Translations under genes and position numbers: made by a program
Shown: positions 8,175-18,530 of the stretch, piece after piece
How positions within the stretch are numbered: position 1 is the first letter of the stretch
Layout: each line of letters starts with the position of its first letter
Notes under the pieces: model-generated
Told to the model about the DNA's origin: nothing
Databases searched by the model: none
The model's input: only the letters and a program-made list of their open reading frames with translations
Source of the DNA: an uncultured Tateyamaria sp.
GTDB taxonomy: Bacteria > Pseudomonadota > Alphaproteobacteria > Rhodobacterales > Rhodobacteraceae
Direction: 5' to 3'
DNA: 64,000 nucleotides
NCBI RefSeq assembly: GCF_947488715.1
Contig: NZ_CANLAG010000001.1
Location: forward strand, 62,001-126,000

Positions 8175-8900
8175 ATGGGTCTCATACAAACAACACTTGC
8201 GGCCATCTACCCCCCGCGCTGTCTTGGGTGCGGATCCACGGTCGACAGCGACTTTGGCCTGTGCGGCGCTTGTTGGGGTCAAACCGCGTTCATCGGTGGC
8301 GCATCCTGCGATGCCTGCGGCGCGCCTGTGCCCGGCAGCGTCCAGGACGAGGACCTGCACTGTGACGCCTGCCTCAAAACACCGCGCCCCTGGGCGCATG
8401 GGCGTGCGGCGCTGACCTATACCGGCATGGGCCGCAAACTGGTCCTGGGTCTCAAACATGGCGATCGCCAAGAGGTCGCGCGCCCCGCCGCCGTGTGGAT
8501 GCAAGCCAGCCTTGGCGATATCGTCGATCCCCGGACCCTCATTGTGCCGGTACCTCTGCATTGGACGCGCCTGGCGAAACGGCGGTACAATCAGTCCGCC
8601 CTGATCGCGATGGAACTCTCCAAGCTCACGGGCCTCGACTGGTGTGCCGACCTGTTGCAACGGACCCGGCGGACCCCGTCACTGGATGGAAAATCACCGA
8701 CAGAACGGTCTGACGCGCTGTCCGGCGCCATCGCAATCGCCCCCAAACGGCGCCACCGCATTCAGAGCAGGCCAGTCCTGCTGGTCGATGATGTGATGAC
8801 AACCGGTGCCACGTTGGCCGCCTGTGCCACGGCCTGCGGTGCGTCGGGTGCGGATCATGTGTGCGTGAGCGTACTGGCACGGGCGGTCAAAGATCACTAA
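8175..8900 (+). CDS. comF: ComF family protein (double zinc ribbon plus phosphoribosyltransferase)
   Basis: The 241-residue protein has an N-terminal double zinc-ribbon with four CxxC pairs (C16/C19, C30/C33, C45/C48, C63/C66). A phosphoribosyltransferase fold follows, with the PRPP loop VLLVDDVMTTGAT near residue 200. ComF supports uptake of single-stranded DNA in competent bacteria; in many non-competent species its role is unknown. The downstream grxC gene starts 36 bases after its stop, so the two may share a transcript. Confidence 0.9.
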   Translation: MGLIQTTLAAIYPPRCLGCGSTVDSDFGLCGACWGQTAFIGGASCDACGAPVPGSVQDEDLHCDACLKTPRPWAHGRAALTYTGMGRKLVLGLKHGDRQEVARPAAVWMQASLGDIVDPRTLIVPVPLHWTRLAKRRYNQSALIAMELSKLTGLDWCADLLQRTRRTPSLDGKSPTERSDALSGAIAIAPKRRHRIQSRPVLLVDDVMTTGATLAACATACGASGADHVCVSVLARAVKDH

Positions 8901-8936
8901 ATCCGATGCAACGCAGTACGCAAAGGACCAAGACCG

Positions 8937-9194
8937 ATGAAACCCGTTGAAATCTATACGTCGCCGCTGTGTGGCTATTGTCATGCCGCAAAACGACTGC
9001 TCAAGGAAAAAGGCGTGGCCTTTTCCGAGGTGAACGTGCTGGCACAGCCGGGCCGCAAGGCCGAGATGATCAAACGTGCAAATGGTGGTCGGACCGTGCC
9101 GCAGATCTTTATTGGCGACTCGCACGTTGGCGGATGCGACGATCTCTATGCGCTCGAGCAGTCAGGGAAACTTGACCCGCTTCTCGCCTCCTGA
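8937..9194 (+). CDS. grxC: Glutaredoxin 3
   Basis: This is an 85-residue dithiol glutaredoxin with the active site C12-G-Y-C15, the cis-proline motif RTVPQIFIGD and the glycine pair GGCDD. It uses glutathione to reduce disulfides and mixed disulfides in the cytoplasm. Its length and motifs match GrxC. The stop codon is followed at once by the ATG of the nitrilase-family gene, so the two are translated from one mRNA. Confidence 0.95.
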   Translation: MKPVEIYTSPLCGYCHAAKRLLKEKGVAFSEVNVLAQPGRKAEMIKRANGGRTVPQIFIGDSHVGGCDDLYALEQSGKLDPLLAS

Positions 9195-10025
9195 ATGAAA
9201 GCGGCCCTGCTGCAACTCAACGTCTCGGACGATCCGGTGGCCAATCTGCCCCGGACGGTCGCGATGGTGCAGCAGGCTGCGGATGAGGGGGCGCAGTTTG
9301 TGCTGACCCCCGAGGTGACCAACTGTGTTAGCACCGCGCGTGTTCATCAGAACGCGGTTCTGCAAACCCAGGAACAGGATCAGACCCTGACTGCGCTGTG
9401 CACAGTTGCGGCCGCACGTGGGATACACCTGCTAATCGGTTCACTTGCCGTTAAAACGGATGAAGCGGACGGGCGGTTTGCCAACCGGTCTTTCCTGATT
9501 GGCCCGGATGGCGCGATCATCGCGGGTTATGACAAGATACATATGTTCGACGTCCGTATCTCTGACACCGAAACATATGCCGAATCCGCCGGATACCGCC
9601 CCGGCACACGTGCCGTGGTCGCGAATACAGACATTGGCACCATCGGCATGGCCATCTGCTATGACATGCGCTTTCCACGATTGTCGGATGCGCTTGTGTC
9701 GGCAGGCGCCGAGATACTGACCTATCCATCCGCGTTTTCCCCTGTCACGGGTGCGGCGCATTGGCACAGTCTTTTGCGGGCCCGCGCGATTGAGGCGGGG
9801 GCCTGGGTGTTGGCCCCGGCGCAGACAGGCACGCATTCCAGCGCGAATCACAAGACGCGGGACACCTATGGGCACAGCCTCGTGGTCAATCCATGGGGGG
9901 AGGTCGTGCTTGACGCAGGGGCGGCGCCGGGCGTTTATATGTTCGATCTGGATTTGGACGCTGTGGCCGAGGCGCGCCGCCGTATCCCGTCGCGGGAAAA
10001 CGCGCGCCGTTTTGATGGCCCCTGA
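9195..10025 (+). CDS. Carbon-nitrogen hydrolase, nitrilase family (Nit1-like amidase)
   Basis: This 276-residue nitrilase-superfamily enzyme has the Glu-Lys-Cys triad visible as E40 (LTPEVTN), K114 (YDKIHMFDV) and C155 (MAICYDMRFP). The KIHMFDV and PSAF-then-HW elements are typical of the Nit/omega-amidase branch. Members hydrolyse deaminated glutathione or omega-amides such as alpha-ketoglutaramate. The position directly behind grxC fits a glutathione-repair role, but that is inference. The ATG follows the grxC TGA with no gap. Confidence 0.87.
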   Translation: MKAALLQLNVSDDPVANLPRTVAMVQQAADEGAQFVLTPEVTNCVSTARVHQNAVLQTQEQDQTLTALCTVAAARGIHLLIGSLAVKTDEADGRFANRSFLIGPDGAIIAGYDKIHMFDVRISDTETYAESAGYRPGTRAVVANTDIGTIGMAICYDMRFPRLSDALVSAGAEILTYPSAFSPVTGAAHWHSLLRARAIEAGAWVLAPAQTGTHSSANHKTRDTYGHSLVVNPWGEVVLDAGAAPGVYMFDLDLDAVAEARRRIPSRENARRFDGP

Positions 10026-10030
10026 GGTGT

Positions 10031-10480
10031 ATGAGCACAGAAAAGAACGCATTGGCCATTTCGCTCTTCAGCGAGGTGCTGGCAGCGGATCAGATGGTCC
10101 GCAACCGGCTCAGCCGCGTGTTGCCCAAAGGTATGGAGATTTCGCATTTCTCTGTTCTGAACCATCTCGCCTGGCACGAGGGCGAGCGTAGCCCGGCACA
10201 ACTGGCCGAGGCGTTCAACGTGACCCGTGGTGCGATGACCAACACGCTGAATCGGCTGGAATGGGCGGGATATGTGCACATCCGCCCCGATTGGGACGAC
10301 GCACGCCGCAAGATGGTTGCCATCAGCCCCGCAGGCCGCCGCGCACGGGAACAGGCGCTCAGCGCCATTGCCCCCATGGTCGGCGAAGTCATCGACAACC
10401 TGGGCGAAGACCGCGTCAAAGCGACCTTGCCCATCCTGCGCGAATTGCGGGCGCGCATGGCACCGGTCAAGTCGGACTAG
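10031..10480 (+). CDS. MarR family transcriptional regulator
   Basis: The 149-residue protein has a winged-helix MarR domain. The recognition helix region is [19 protein letters not shown] and the wing region contains [16 protein letters not shown], the usual D-R signature. It likely binds DNA as a dimer and is released by a small ligand or oxidation; the target is unknown. It starts five bases after the nitrilase-family gene and may be co-transcribed with it. Its TAG stop overlaps the stop codon of ubiG on the opposite strand. Confidence 0.87.
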   Translation: MSTEKNALAISLFSEVLAADQMVRNRLSRVLPKGMEISHFSVLNHLAWHEGERSPAQLAEAFNVTRGAMTNTLNRLEWAGYVHIRPDWDDARRKMVAISPAGRRAREQALSAIAPMVGEVIDNLGEDRVKATLPILRELRARMAPVKSD

Positions 10481-11226
10481 GCGGCGGGCTTGGTGCTCGC
10501 GGTCACATAGTTCACACTCAGATCGCTGTCCGACAGTTTCCACGCCCATGTCAGGGGGTTAAAGATGAACCCCTTGCGGTCCACAGGGTCCAATCCCGCA
10601 TCTCGGATCAGGTCGAACAATTCGTCAGGTGTGATGAACTTGGACCATTCATGCGTCCCCTTGGGCAGCCAACGCATCACATGTTCGGCACCGATGATCG
10701 CCATCATGTAAGATTTCGGATTGCGGTTGATGGTCGAACAAATGTGCAACCCGCCGGGTTTGAGCAACTGCTGGCACGCCGTCAGATAGCTGAGTGGATC
10801 GGCCACATGCTCAACAACTTCCATGTTCAGGACGACGTCAAACTGCTCTCCGGCGGCGGCCATGTCTTCGGCCGTGGTGTGACGATAGTCGATTGTCAGG
10901 CCAGATTGCTCTGCATGGACCTGCGCAACCGGTATGTTGCGTTCAGCAGCATCGGCACCCACAACATCTGCGCCCACTCGGGCCATCGGCTCTGCCAACA
11001 GACCCCCACCGCAGCCAATGTCGAGGATGCGCAGACCCTCAAAACCTTTCGCATGCGAAAGGTTTCGGTCAAATTCGGCGGCAATCTGGCTGGTGATATA
11101 GTCCAACCGGCACGGGTTCAGCATGTGCAGCGGCTTGAATTTTCCGTTGGGATCCCACCATTCCGCGGCCATCGCCTCGAATTTTGCGATTTCTGCCGGG
11201 TCAACGGTCGTTTGATGCGTTTGCAT
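10477..11226 (-). CDS. ubiG: Ubiquinone biosynthesis O-methyltransferase
   Basis: The 249-residue class I SAM methyltransferase catalyses both O-methylations in ubiquinone synthesis. It has the N-terminal signature [19 protein letters not shown], the SAM motif [30 protein letters not shown] and the C-terminal [16 protein letters not shown] chose the ATG at 11226 because it gives the family's normal N-terminus ([10 protein letters not shown]); the frame is open further upstream, but that part is antisense to the aminopeptidase gene. It converges with the MarR gene. Confidence 0.95.
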   Translation of the reverse strand: MQTHQTTVDPAEIAKFEAMAAEWWDPNGKFKPLHMLNPCRLDYITSQIAAEFDRNLSHAKGFEGLRILDIGCGGGLLAEPMARVGADVVGADAAERNIPVAQVHAEQSGLTIDYRHTTAEDMAAAGEQFDVVLNMEVVEHVADPLSYLTACQQLLKPGGLHICSTINRNPKSYMMAIIGAEHVMRWLPKGTHEWSKFITPDELFDLIRDAGLDPVDRKGFIFNPLTWAWKLSDSDLSVNYVTASTKPAA

Positions 11227-11277
11227 TTCGGTCTCCGTATGCTCATGTGCGTCTTGCGCCCTATGTAGGTCGGTACA

Positions 11278-12249
11278 ATGGACAAACACAGTGATCAAAA
11301 GCGCGCGGTACAATATCTGTACCCGCCTCTGGACCCCTTCGACCAGCGGATGCTGGACGTGGGAGACGGGCATCGCGTCTACGTCGAGCAATGCGGCAAT
11401 CCGCAGGGCATGCCTGTTGTCGTTCTGCATGGCGGTCCCGGTGGCGGGTGCAGCCCGGCGATGCGGCGCTACTTTGATCCAGAGCGGTTTCGCGTCATCC
11501 TGTTCGATCAACGCGGGTGTGGCCGGTCGCGGCCGCATGCGTCGGTGGTGAACAACACCACTTGGCACCTCGTGCGCGACATCGAACTGATCCGCCAAAC
11601 GCTCGACATCGATGCGTGGATTGTCTTTGGCGGTAGCTGGGGCGCGACTCTGTCCCTTATCTACGCCGAGGCGCACCCCGCCCGCGTGCGGCACCTCGTG
11701 TTGCGCGGTGTCTTCTTGATGACCCAGGCAGAGCTTGATTGGTTCTACGGCGGCGGCGCTGGTAAATTCTGGCCTGAGGTTTGGGCCCGTTTCGAAGGGT
11801 TGGTGCCCGAGGACGAGCGCGGTGATCTGATCGGTGCCTATCACCGTCGCCTGTTTTCGGGCGACGTGTCACAGGAAACCCGGTTTGCCCGTGCCTGGTC
11901 TGCGTGGGAAAATGCGCTGGCGTCGATCCACTCGACCGGATCGGGTGGCGAAGCGCCCGGCGACTATGCGCGCGCCTTTGCGCGGCTCGAGAATCACTAT
12001 TTCACCAATGCGGGTTTCCTCGATTTTGACGGACAGATCCTCGCGCATGCGGGGCGGATCAAACATATCCCCGGCACCATCGTGCAGGGTCGATATGACA
12101 TGATTTGCCCACCTGACAGCGCCTACGCCCTGTCTCAGGCGTGGCCGGCGTCTGACCTCAAGATGGTGCGGAATGCAGGACATGCCTTGTCTGAACCCGG
12201 TATTTCGGCTGAACTGGTGCGGACTATGGACAGGATTGCAGGAAAATGA
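11278..12249 (+). CDS. pip: Prolyl aminopeptidase
   Basis: The 323-residue alpha/beta-hydrolase removes N-terminal proline from peptides (peptidase family S33). The oxyanion segment is HGGPGGG (51-57), the nucleophile is S120 in GGSWGATL, and the acid and base are in GRYDMICP and NAGHALSE near the end. The N-terminal block [21 protein letters not shown] is typical of the family. The stop codon region overlaps the start of the next gene (ATGA), which implies translational coupling to a peptide-binding protein; a peptide-use theme is plausible. Confidence 0.95.
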   Translation: MDKHSDQKRAVQYLYPPLDPFDQRMLDVGDGHRVYVEQCGNPQGMPVVVLHGGPGGGCSPAMRRYFDPERFRVILFDQRGCGRSRPHASVVNNTTWHLVRDIELIRQTLDIDAWIVFGGSWGATLSLIYAEAHPARVRHLVLRGVFLMTQAELDWFYGGGAGKFWPEVWARFEGLVPEDERGDLIGAYHRRLFSGDVSQETRFARAWSAWENALASIHSTGSGGEAPGDYARAFARLENHYFTNAGFLDFDGQILAHAGRIKHIPGTIVQGRYDMICPPDSAYALSQAWPASDLKMVRNAGHALSEPGISAELVRTMDRIAGK

Positions 12250-13016
12250 CCCGCATCGATCGCCGCGCCTTGTTTGCATCCGGTGCAGCCGCTGCCTTGT
12301 TGGCGGCGACGGGCGCGTCGGCGTTGCCGCAACGCGGTGGACGTCTGCGCGCGGCGTTGTCGCCCGACCTGTTCGACCTCGCGGTCAACGCGACCGTTTT
12401 CGACAACCTCACGGAAATCGCCGCTGACGGCACGATGCGCGGAGAGTTGGCAACTGACTGGTTATCCGACGCCGATGCGCGCGTATGGCATTTCACGCTG
12501 CGCGACGATGTGACGTTTCACGATGGCACCCTGTTTGACGCATCGGCTGTAACCGGCCTGATGAACGGCGTGGAAATGCTGGATGCGAGGACAGTCCGGA
12601 TCACTCTGGACACACCAAACCCCAGCCTGCCCTATTTGCTGGCCCAGCCCGGTTTTGAAATCCGCAATGCGACCGGAACCGGCCTCTATGAGGTGCAGAA
12701 ACTGGATGCGGGGCGTCATTTCATTGGGACGCGTGTGGACAACCATTGGAAACAGGGCGCCGGGTGGTTCGACAGCATCGAATTTGTGCAATTCGGCGCC
12801 GACTACGTGCGGGCCGAGGCGCTGCGTGACGGGCTGGTGGACGTAGCGGATGTCGTGGCGCTGGACGACTATGCCGACCCGCGCGACTACATGAAACTGC
12901 CCGGCGATCACGCGCCCACCCATATCGCCAGCCGCACAGTTGCGGTGCCGGTCACGGTCGGCAAGTCCTGGCCACTGGACAACCTGCGCATGGCGGAACG
13001 GTGGTGGATGGCCTGA
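12246..13016 (+). CDS. Shortened peptide ABC-transporter substrate-binding protein (SBP family 5)
   Basis: The 256-residue protein has a Tat-like leader (RRALFASG, hydrophobic stretch, cleavage near residue 26) and the N-terminal lobe of family 5 binding proteins. Visible blocks are [41 protein letters not shown] and [19 protein letters not shown]. Full-length members are about 500 residues. Here the middle, including the second lobe, is missing, and the sequence closes with a normal-looking C-terminus ([14 protein letters not shown]). No stop or frameshift is visible within the gene, so it may be a stable short form and not a fresh pseudogene. It overlaps pip by four bases. Confidence 0.72.
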   Translation: MTRIDRRALFASGAAAALLAATGASALPQRGGRLRAALSPDLFDLAVNATVFDNLTEIAADGTMRGELATDWLSDADARVWHFTLRDDVTFHDGTLFDASAVTGLMNGVEMLDARTVRITLDTPNPSLPYLLAQPGFEIRNATGTGLYEVQKLDAGRHFIGTRVDNHWKQGAGWFDSIEFVQFGADYVRAEALRDGLVDVADVVALDDYADPRDYMKLPGDHAPTHIASRTVAVPVTVGKSWPLDNLRMAERWWMA

Positions 13017-13105
13017 GGGGCTTGCAGACTCGCCCGACCTTACGTATATCCCCCTCAACAGCGGCGCGCTGGGGTCCAAACCCAACGCTCCACCGGGAAA
13101 CATCG

Positions 13106-13128
13106 ACGGGCCGCGCGCCCGTTTTTTT
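13106..13128 (+). terminator. Rho-independent terminator upstream of rimP
   Basis: A 6-bp GC-rich stem (ACGGGC / GCCCGT) with a CGCGC loop is followed by seven Ts. It lies 28 bases before the rimP start, so it ends the pip-SBP transcript and could also sit in the rimP leader. Confidence 0.82.
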
Positions 13129-13155
13129 GTGCCTTGTCACTGGATTTTGGATCAC

Positions 13156-13731
13156 ATGACCAACGACCTGATCGCCAAAGCAGCCATTGACCGCCGCCTG
13201 GCCGAGATCATCACCCCGGTGATCGAGGATCTGGGCTATGAGTTGGTGCGTATTCGGCTGATGAGCGGCAAGGAAACGACGCTGCAAATCATGGCGGACA
13301 AGCCTGATGGCGGGATCGAGGTGGATGATTGCGGTGCGATTTCCACGGCGGTGAGCGCGACCCTCGATGTCGAGGATCCGATCCTTGATGCCTATACCCT
13401 CGAAGTGTCGAGCCCTGGCATCGACCGCCCGCTGACCCGGCTCAAGGACTTCGATGCGTTCGAAGGCTACGAGGCCAAGCTGGAAACGGATGAGTTGATC
13501 GACGGACGCCGCCGCTTCAAGGGTGTACTGGCCGGGATCGAGGATGACGAAGTGCTGATCAACGTGACCGAGGGCACGATTGGTCTGAAATTCGACTGGC
13601 TGAGTGATGCCAAGCTCGTTCTGACGGACGAGCTGATCAAGGAAATGTTGCGCCAACGCAAAGCGGCTGGCGTGCTGAACGAAACAGATTTCGATGAAAT
13701 ACAGACTGACACGTCTGAGGAGGACACCTGA
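13156..13731 (+). CDS. rimP: Ribosome maturation factor RimP
   Basis: The 191-residue protein is a 30S-subunit assembly factor. Motifs are [27 protein letters not shown], the strongly conserved [14 protein letters not shown] and a C-terminal Sm-like domain ([17 protein letters not shown]). The C-terminus carries an acidic extension beyond E. coli RimP (about 150 residues). The start at 13156 gives the usual N-terminus; no strong ribosome-binding site is visible before it. Its TGA shares one base with the nusA ATG. It is the first gene of the rimP-nusA-ylxR-infB operon. Confidence 0.94.
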   Translation: MTNDLIAKAAIDRRLAEIITPVIEDLGYELVRIRLMSGKETTLQIMADKPDGGIEVDDCGAISTAVSATLDVEDPILDAYTLEVSSPGIDRPLTRLKDFDAFEGYEAKLETDELIDGRRRFKGVLAGIEDDEVLINVTEGTIGLKFDWLSDAKLVLTDELIKEMLRQRKAAGVLNETDFDEIQTDTSEEDT

Positions 13732-15356
13732 TGGCCATTACATCTGCAAACCAGCTTGAGCTGTTGCAAACCGCCGAGGCTGTTGCCCGCGAAAAGATGA
13801 TCGACCCTGCGCTGGTCATCGAGGCGATGGAAGAATCGCTCGCCCGCGCGGCCAAGTCCCGCTACGGCGCGGAAATGGACATTCGTGTCAGCATCGACCG
13901 CAAGACGGGTCGCGCGACATTCACGCGTGTACGTACGGTGGTCGAAGATGAACTGCTGGAAAACTATCAGGCCGAGTTCACCGTTGAGCAGGCCAAGCAG
14001 TACATGGAAGACCCCGAGGTCGGCCAACAGCTGATCGAAGAGGTGCCCCCGGTCGAGATGGGCCGCATCGCCGCGCAGTCGGCCAAGCAGGTGATTCTGC
14101 AAAAGGTGCGCGAAGCCGAGCGGGATCGTCAGTACGAAGAGTTCAAGGATCGCGCAGGCACGATCATCAACGCGCTGGTCAAGCGCGAAGAGTACGGCAA
14201 CGTCATCGTCGATGTGGGTGCAGGCGAAGCGATCCTGCGCCGCAATGAAAAGATTGGCCGCGAATCCTATCGCCCAAATGACCGCATCCGCTGCTACATC
14301 AAGGACGTGCGCCGCGAACAGCGTGGGCCGCAGATCTTCCTGAGCCGCACCGCGCCTGAGTTCATGGCCGAGCTGTTTAAGATGGAAGTGCCAGAGATCT
14401 ATGACGGTATCATCGAGATCAAGGCCGTCGCCCGTGACCCCGGTTCGCGCGCCAAGATTGCTGTGATTTCCTATGACGGGTCCATCGACCCTGTGGGTGC
14501 CTGTGTGGGTATGCGCGGCAGCCGTGTGCAGGCCGTTGTGAATGAATTGCAGGGCGAAAAGATCGACATCATTCCGTGGAATGAGGATCAGCCGACCTTC
14601 CTCGTGAACGCGTTGCAGCCTGCCGAGGTGAGCAAGGTGGTTCTGGACGAAGAAGCCGGCAAGATCGAAGTTGTGGTGCCGGAAGAGCAACTGAGCCTCG
14701 CCATCGGTCGTCGCGGTCAGAACGTGCGTCTGGCCAGCCAGCTGACCAACCTCGACATCGACATCATGACAGAAGCCGACGAATCGGCCCGCCGTCAGGC
14801 CGAATTCGAAGAGCGTACCAAGCTATTCATGGACAACCTCGACCTCGACGAGTTCTTTGCCCAGTTGCTGGTGTCCGAAGGGTTCACGAACCTCGAAGAG
14901 GTTGCATACGTTGAGTTGGACGAGCTGTTGGTGATCGACGGTGTGGACGAAGGCACGGCGCAGGAACTGCAGGCCCGTGCGCGCGACGTGCTCGAAGCGG
15001 CGGCCAAAGCAGCACTTGAGAATGCGCGTGCCCTGGGTGCCGAGGACAGCCTTATTGAATTCGACGGGCTCACACCCCAAATGGTTGAAGCGTTGGCTAA
15101 GGACGACGTGAAAACTCTCGAAGATTTTGCGACATGCGCGGATTGGGAACTGGCCGGTGGCTGGACAACTGTGGATGGCGAGCGTCACAAGGATGATGGT
15201 GTTCTCGAACCCTTTGACGTGTCTCTGGAAGAGGCGCAGCAACTGGTGATGACGGCCCGTATCCTGTTGGGCTGGGTCGATCCGGCAGAACTGGAAGCCG
15301 AAGCGGAAGAAGGCGCTGAGGAAGACGGTGAACTGACCGAGGAGACCGAGGCCTGA
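13731..15356 (+). CDS. nusA: Transcription termination/antitermination factor NusA
   Basis: The 541-residue RNA-polymerase-binding protein modulates pausing, termination and antitermination. In order it has the N-terminal polymerase-binding domain (ending near residue 130), an S1 domain (GNVIVDVGAGEAILRR to FLSRT), two KH domains with CVGMRGSRVQAV and LAIGRRGQNVRLA, and C-terminal helix-hairpin-helix repeats (DELLVIDGVDEGTAQELQAR). A Glu-rich tail closes it. The length fits alphaproteobacterial NusA. It overlaps rimP by one base. Confidence 0.97.
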   Translation: MAITSANQLELLQTAEAVAREKMIDPALVIEAMEESLARAAKSRYGAEMDIRVSIDRKTGRATFTRVRTVVEDELLENYQAEFTVEQAKQYMEDPEVGQQLIEEVPPVEMGRIAAQSAKQVILQKVREAERDRQYEEFKDRAGTIINALVKREEYGNVIVDVGAGEAILRRNEKIGRESYRPNDRIRCYIKDVRREQRGPQIFLSRTAPEFMAELFKMEVPEIYDGIIEIKAVARDPGSRAKIAVISYDGSIDPVGACVGMRGSRVQAVVNELQGEKIDIIPWNEDQPTFLVNALQPAEVSKVVLDEEAGKIEVVVPEEQLSLAIGRRGQNVRLASQLTNLDIDIMTEADESARRQAEFEERTKLFMDNLDLDEFFAQLLVSEGFTNLEEVAYVELDELLVIDGVDEGTAQELQARARDVLEAAAKAALENARALGAEDSLIEFDGLTPQMVEALAKDDVKTLEDFATCADWELAGGWTTVDGERHKDDGVLEPFDVSLEEAQQLVMTARILLGWVDPAELEAEAEEGAEEDGELTEETEA

Positions 15357-15367
15357 TCTCAGGCCTC
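15348..15367 (+). repeat. Inverted repeat across the nusA stop codon
   Basis: GAGGCCTGA and TCAGGCCTC form a perfect 9-bp inverted repeat with two bases between (practical stem 8 bp, ATCT loop). There is no T-run, so it is not a standard terminator; it may tune downstream expression or mRNA processing between nusA and ylxR. Confidence 0.5.
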
Positions 15368-15378
15368 GGGGCAACCTC

Positions 15379-16029
15379 ATGGGTCGCGGTGGCGCATCCA
15401 AAGAGCGGTCAGATGGACCGGAACGCAAGTGCATTGCCACGGGCGAGGTGCAACCTAAGTTTGGGTTGATCCGTTTCGTCGTTGGGCCTGATGCACAGAT
15501 TGTGCCGGACATCGCGGGCAAATTGCCTGGGCGTGGTATATACGTGGCCGCCGATCGGACGGCGCTGGACAAAGCGGTGGCCAAAAAGCTGTTTGCACGG
15601 GGGGCCAAGCAACCCGTGCAGGTGCCGGACGACCTGACGAACGAGGTTGAACGGCAGTTGGCGCGGCGGGTTGTCGATTTGATCGCCTTGTCGCGAAAAT
15701 CTGGCCGGGCTGTGGCTGGCTATGAAAAAGTGAAATCCTGGCTTCAAATGGAAGAGGCACAGGTTCTGATACAAGCGGTAGATGGTTCGGGTCGTGGCAA
15801 GACCAAACTGAGCACGCCGCATTTTGGAACATATATCGGATGGCTGACATCTGACGAGTTGGGTTTGGCCTTTGGCCGCCAAACTGTGATACATGGGGCG
15901 CTCGCCTCTGGTGGACTCACGCAACGTGTTGTAGAGGAAGCCAACCGTTTACGCGGAGTCCGCGAAATTGTGGTGTCTCAGGCCACCGGGCGCGAAAATA
16001 CAGAGGCATCGGCCTCTGGGAAGGATTGA
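15379..16029 (+). CDS. ylxR: YlxR (DUF448) RNA-binding protein with L7Ae-like C-terminal part
   Basis: The 216-residue protein starts with a YlxR/DUF448 domain (ERKCIATGEVQP, LPGRGIYVAADRTAL) of about 90 residues. A second segment of about 100 residues looks like the L7Ae/YlxQ-type RNA-binding fold (DLIALSRKSGRAVAGYEKVKSWL, IQAVDGSGRGKTKL). In Firmicutes the two are separate genes, ylxR and ylxQ, between nusA and infB; here they are one polypeptide. The position between nusA and infB supports a role in transcription or translation. YlxR is reported to bind RNase P RNA in some bacteria; I cannot tell whether that holds here. Confidence 0.87.
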   Translation: MGRGGASKERSDGPERKCIATGEVQPKFGLIRFVVGPDAQIVPDIAGKLPGRGIYVAADRTALDKAVAKKLFARGAKQPVQVPDDLTNEVERQLARRVVDLIALSRKSGRAVAGYEKVKSWLQMEEAQVLIQAVDGSGRGKTKLSTPHFGTYIGWLTSDELGLAFGRQTVIHGALASGGLTQRVVEEANRLRGVREIVVSQATGRENTEASASGKD

Positions 16030-16035
16030 CGAGCT

Positions 16036-18510
16036 TTGAGCGATACAGACGGAAAGAAGACATTGGGTCTGCGCGGTGGCGCGCGCCCTGGCAACGTGAA
16101 ACAGAGTTTCAGCCACGGACGTACCAAGAATGTCGTCGTCGAAACGAAACGCAAGCGGGTCGTTGTACCCAAGCCGGGGGCAGGCAAGCCCGCGGGCGGA
16201 GGAAGTGCATCCGCCGGTGACCCGAGCCGCCGCCCCGCCGGGATCTCTGACGCAGAGATGGATCGCCGCCTGAAGGCGGTTCAGGCTGCCAAGGCACGCG
16301 AAGTCGAAGAAGCGGCAGAGCGCGCCGCAGCCGAAAAGGCACGCGAAGTCGAACGCGAGCGCCGCCGGGCCGAGATCGAGGCCAAGGAGCGCGAAGAGAA
16401 AGAGCGTGAAGAAAGCCTGAAAGCCAAGGCCGCCGAAGAGGCGCGCAAGGCTGCTGAGGCCGAAGCGGCTGCGCAAGCGGCTGCGGCTGCACCGCCCGCC
16501 GAATCGACCAAGCCCGCGCAACGCCAGGCACAGCCTGCGGCGGCCCCGCGCAAGCAGGACCGCGACCGCGACCAGCGCAACAACAACCGCGGCAAAGGCG
16601 ACGATGGTCGTCGTTCCGGCAAGCTGACGCTGAACCAGGCGCTGTCTGGTGGCGAAGGTGGTCGCCAGCGGTCGATGGCCGCGATGAAGCGGAAACAGGA
16701 GCGTGCCCGCCAGAAAGCGATGGGTGGTGCGGTTGAGCGTGAAAAGGTTACGCGCACCGTCAACCTGCCCGAGGCAATTGTCGTGTCCGAGCTGGCCAAC
16801 CGTATGGCCGAGCGCGTGGGCGACGTTGTCAAATCGCTGATGCAGATGGGCATGATGGTCACGCAGAACCAGACCATCGACGCGGACACAGCCGAACTGA
16901 TCATCGAAGAGTTCGGCCACAACGTGCAGCGCGTGTCGGATGCCGACGTTGAGGATGTGATCAAGGAAGTCGTCGACGCAGACGAAGACCTGAAATCGCG
17001 CCCACCGGTCATCACGATCATGGGTCACGTTGACCATGGTAAGACATCGTTGCTGGATGCGATCCGCGACGCCAAGGTTGTCGCGGGCGAAGCAGGTGGC
17101 ATCACGCAGCACATCGGTGCCTATCAGGTGCAAACCGACGAAGGCGTGACGCTGTCGTTCCTGGATACGCCTGGCCACGCGGCGTTTACGTCGATGCGGT
17201 CACGTGGTGCACAGGTGACGGATATCGTGGTTCTGGTGGTTGCGGCGGATGACGCCGTGATGCCCCAAACCGTCGAAGCGATTAACCACGCCAAGGCCGC
17301 CGAAGTGCCGATGATTGTTGCGATCAACAAGATCGACCGTCCGGCTGCGAATCCTGACAAGGTGCGGACAGATCTGCTGCAACACGAAGTGGTTGTCGAA
17401 AAGATGTCCGGCGAAGTGCAGGACGTCGAAGTTTCGGCGATCACCGGGCAAGGTCTGGATTCCCTGCTCGAAGCGATTGCGCTGCAGTCCGAGATCCTTG
17501 AACTGAAAGCCAACCCCGACCGCGCCGCCCAAGGTGCCGTGATCGAGGCGCAGCTGGATGTGGGTCGCGGTCCGGTTGCAACTGTTCTGGTTCAGACCGG
17601 GACACTGCGCCAAGGCGATATCTTTGTTGTGGGTGAGCAGTACGGTAAGGTCCGTGCGCTGATCAACGACAAGGGCGAGCGCGTCAAAGAGGCTGGCCCG
17701 TCGGTGCCTGTCGAGGTACTGGGCCTGAACGGCACACCCGAAGCGGGCGACGTGCTGAACGTGACCGAGACCGAAGCGCAGGCGCGTGAGATTGCCGAGT
17801 ATCGCGAGAAAGCGGCCAAGGACAAACGCGCGGCGGCTGGTGCGGCGACGACCCTCGAACAGCTTATGGCGAATGCCAAGGCGGACGAGAATGTCAGCGA
17901 ACTGCCCATCTTGGTCAAAGCGGATGTGCAGGGCTCTGCCGAGGCGATCGTTCAGGCGATGGAAAAGATTGGCAACGACGAGGTGCGCGTGCGCGTACTG
18001 CACTCGGGTGTTGGTGCCATCACTGAAACGGACGTCGGTCTGGCCGAAGCGTCAGGCGCGCCGATCATGGGCTTTAACGTCCGTGCAAACGCGTCGGCCC
18101 GGAACACGGCCAACCAGAAGGGCGTCGAGATCCGGTACTATTCGGTGATCTATGACCTTGTGGATGATGTGAAAGCTGCGGCCTCGGGTCTGTTGAGCGC
18201 GGAAATCCGCGAGAACTTCATCGGCTATTCCGAGATCAAGGAAGTCTTCAAGGTTACGGGCGTTGGCAAGGTTGCCGGTTGTCTGGTCACCGAAGGTGTC
18301 GCACGTCGCTCTGCCGGTGTGCGCCTGCTGCGCGACAACGTGGTGATCCACGAAGGTACGCTGAAGACGCTCAAACGCTTCAAGGATGAAGTGGCCGAGG
18401 TGCAGTCCGGTCAGGAATGCGGCATGGCCTTTGAGAACTATGATGACATCCGCCCGCAGGACGTCATCGAGATCTTTGAACGCGAAGAGATCACGCGCAC
18501 GCTGGACTGA
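16036..18510 (+). CDS. infB: Translation initiation factor IF-2
   Basis: This 824-residue GTPase places initiator tRNA on the 30S subunit. An N-terminal IF2-associated stretch is followed by a long charged Ala/Glu/Lys/Arg region (about 80-200) and the conserved G domain. G1 is GHVDHGKTS (near 330), G3 DTPGHAAF and G4 NKIDRP. The C-terminal domains end with [22 protein letters not shown]. The start is a TTG at 16036, six bases after the ylxR stop. The GTPase core is complete. The gene ends the operon at a strong terminator. Confidence 0.97.
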   Translation: MSDTDGKKTLGLRGGARPGNVKQSFSHGRTKNVVVETKRKRVVVPKPGAGKPAGGGSASAGDPSRRPAGISDAEMDRRLKAVQAAKAREVEEAAERAAAEKAREVERERRRAEIEAKEREEKEREESLKAKAAEEARKAAEAEAAAQAAAAAPPAESTKPAQRQAQPAAAPRKQDRDRDQRNNNRGKGDDGRRSGKLTLNQALSGGEGGRQRSMAAMKRKQERARQKAMGGAVEREKVTRTVNLPEAIVVSELANRMAERVGDVVKSLMQMGMMVTQNQTIDADTAELIIEEFGHNVQRVSDADVEDVIKEVVDADEDLKSRPPVITIMGHVDHGKTSLLDAIRDAKVVAGEAGGITQHIGAYQVQTDEGVTLSFLDTPGHAAFTSMRSRGAQVTDIVVLVVAADDAVMPQTVEAINHAKAAEVPMIVAINKIDRPAANPDKVRTDLLQHEVVVEKMSGEVQDVEVSAITGQGLDSLLEAIALQSEILELKANPDRAAQGAVIEAQLDVGRGPVATVLVQTGTLRQGDIFVVGEQYGKVRALINDKGERVKEAGPSVPVEVLGLNGTPEAGDVLNVTETEAQAREIAEYREKAAKDKRAAAGAATTLEQLMANAKADENVSELPILVKADVQGSAEAIVQAMEKIGNDEVRVRVLHSGVGAITETDVGLAEASGAPIMGFNVRANASARNTANQKGVEIRYYSVIYDLVDDVKAAASGLLSAEIRENFIGYSEIKEVFKVTGVGKVAGCLVTEGVARRSAGVRLLRDNVVIHEGTLKTLKRFKDEVAEVQSGQECGMAFENYDDIRPQDVIEIFEREEITRTLD

Positions 18511-18530
18511 TAGCGGCGCACCCAGAATCG

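Noticed and set aside
10477-11844. A longer ubiG with 206 extra N-terminal codons
   Set aside because: The added part is antisense to the aminopeptidase gene and unlike any UbiG N-terminus. The ATG at 11226 gives the normal length.
12246-13155. A frameshifted full-length binding protein continuing past 13016
   Set aside because: No further SBP-like sequence is visible in other frames, and a terminator and rimP follow at once. The gene has a natural C-terminus.
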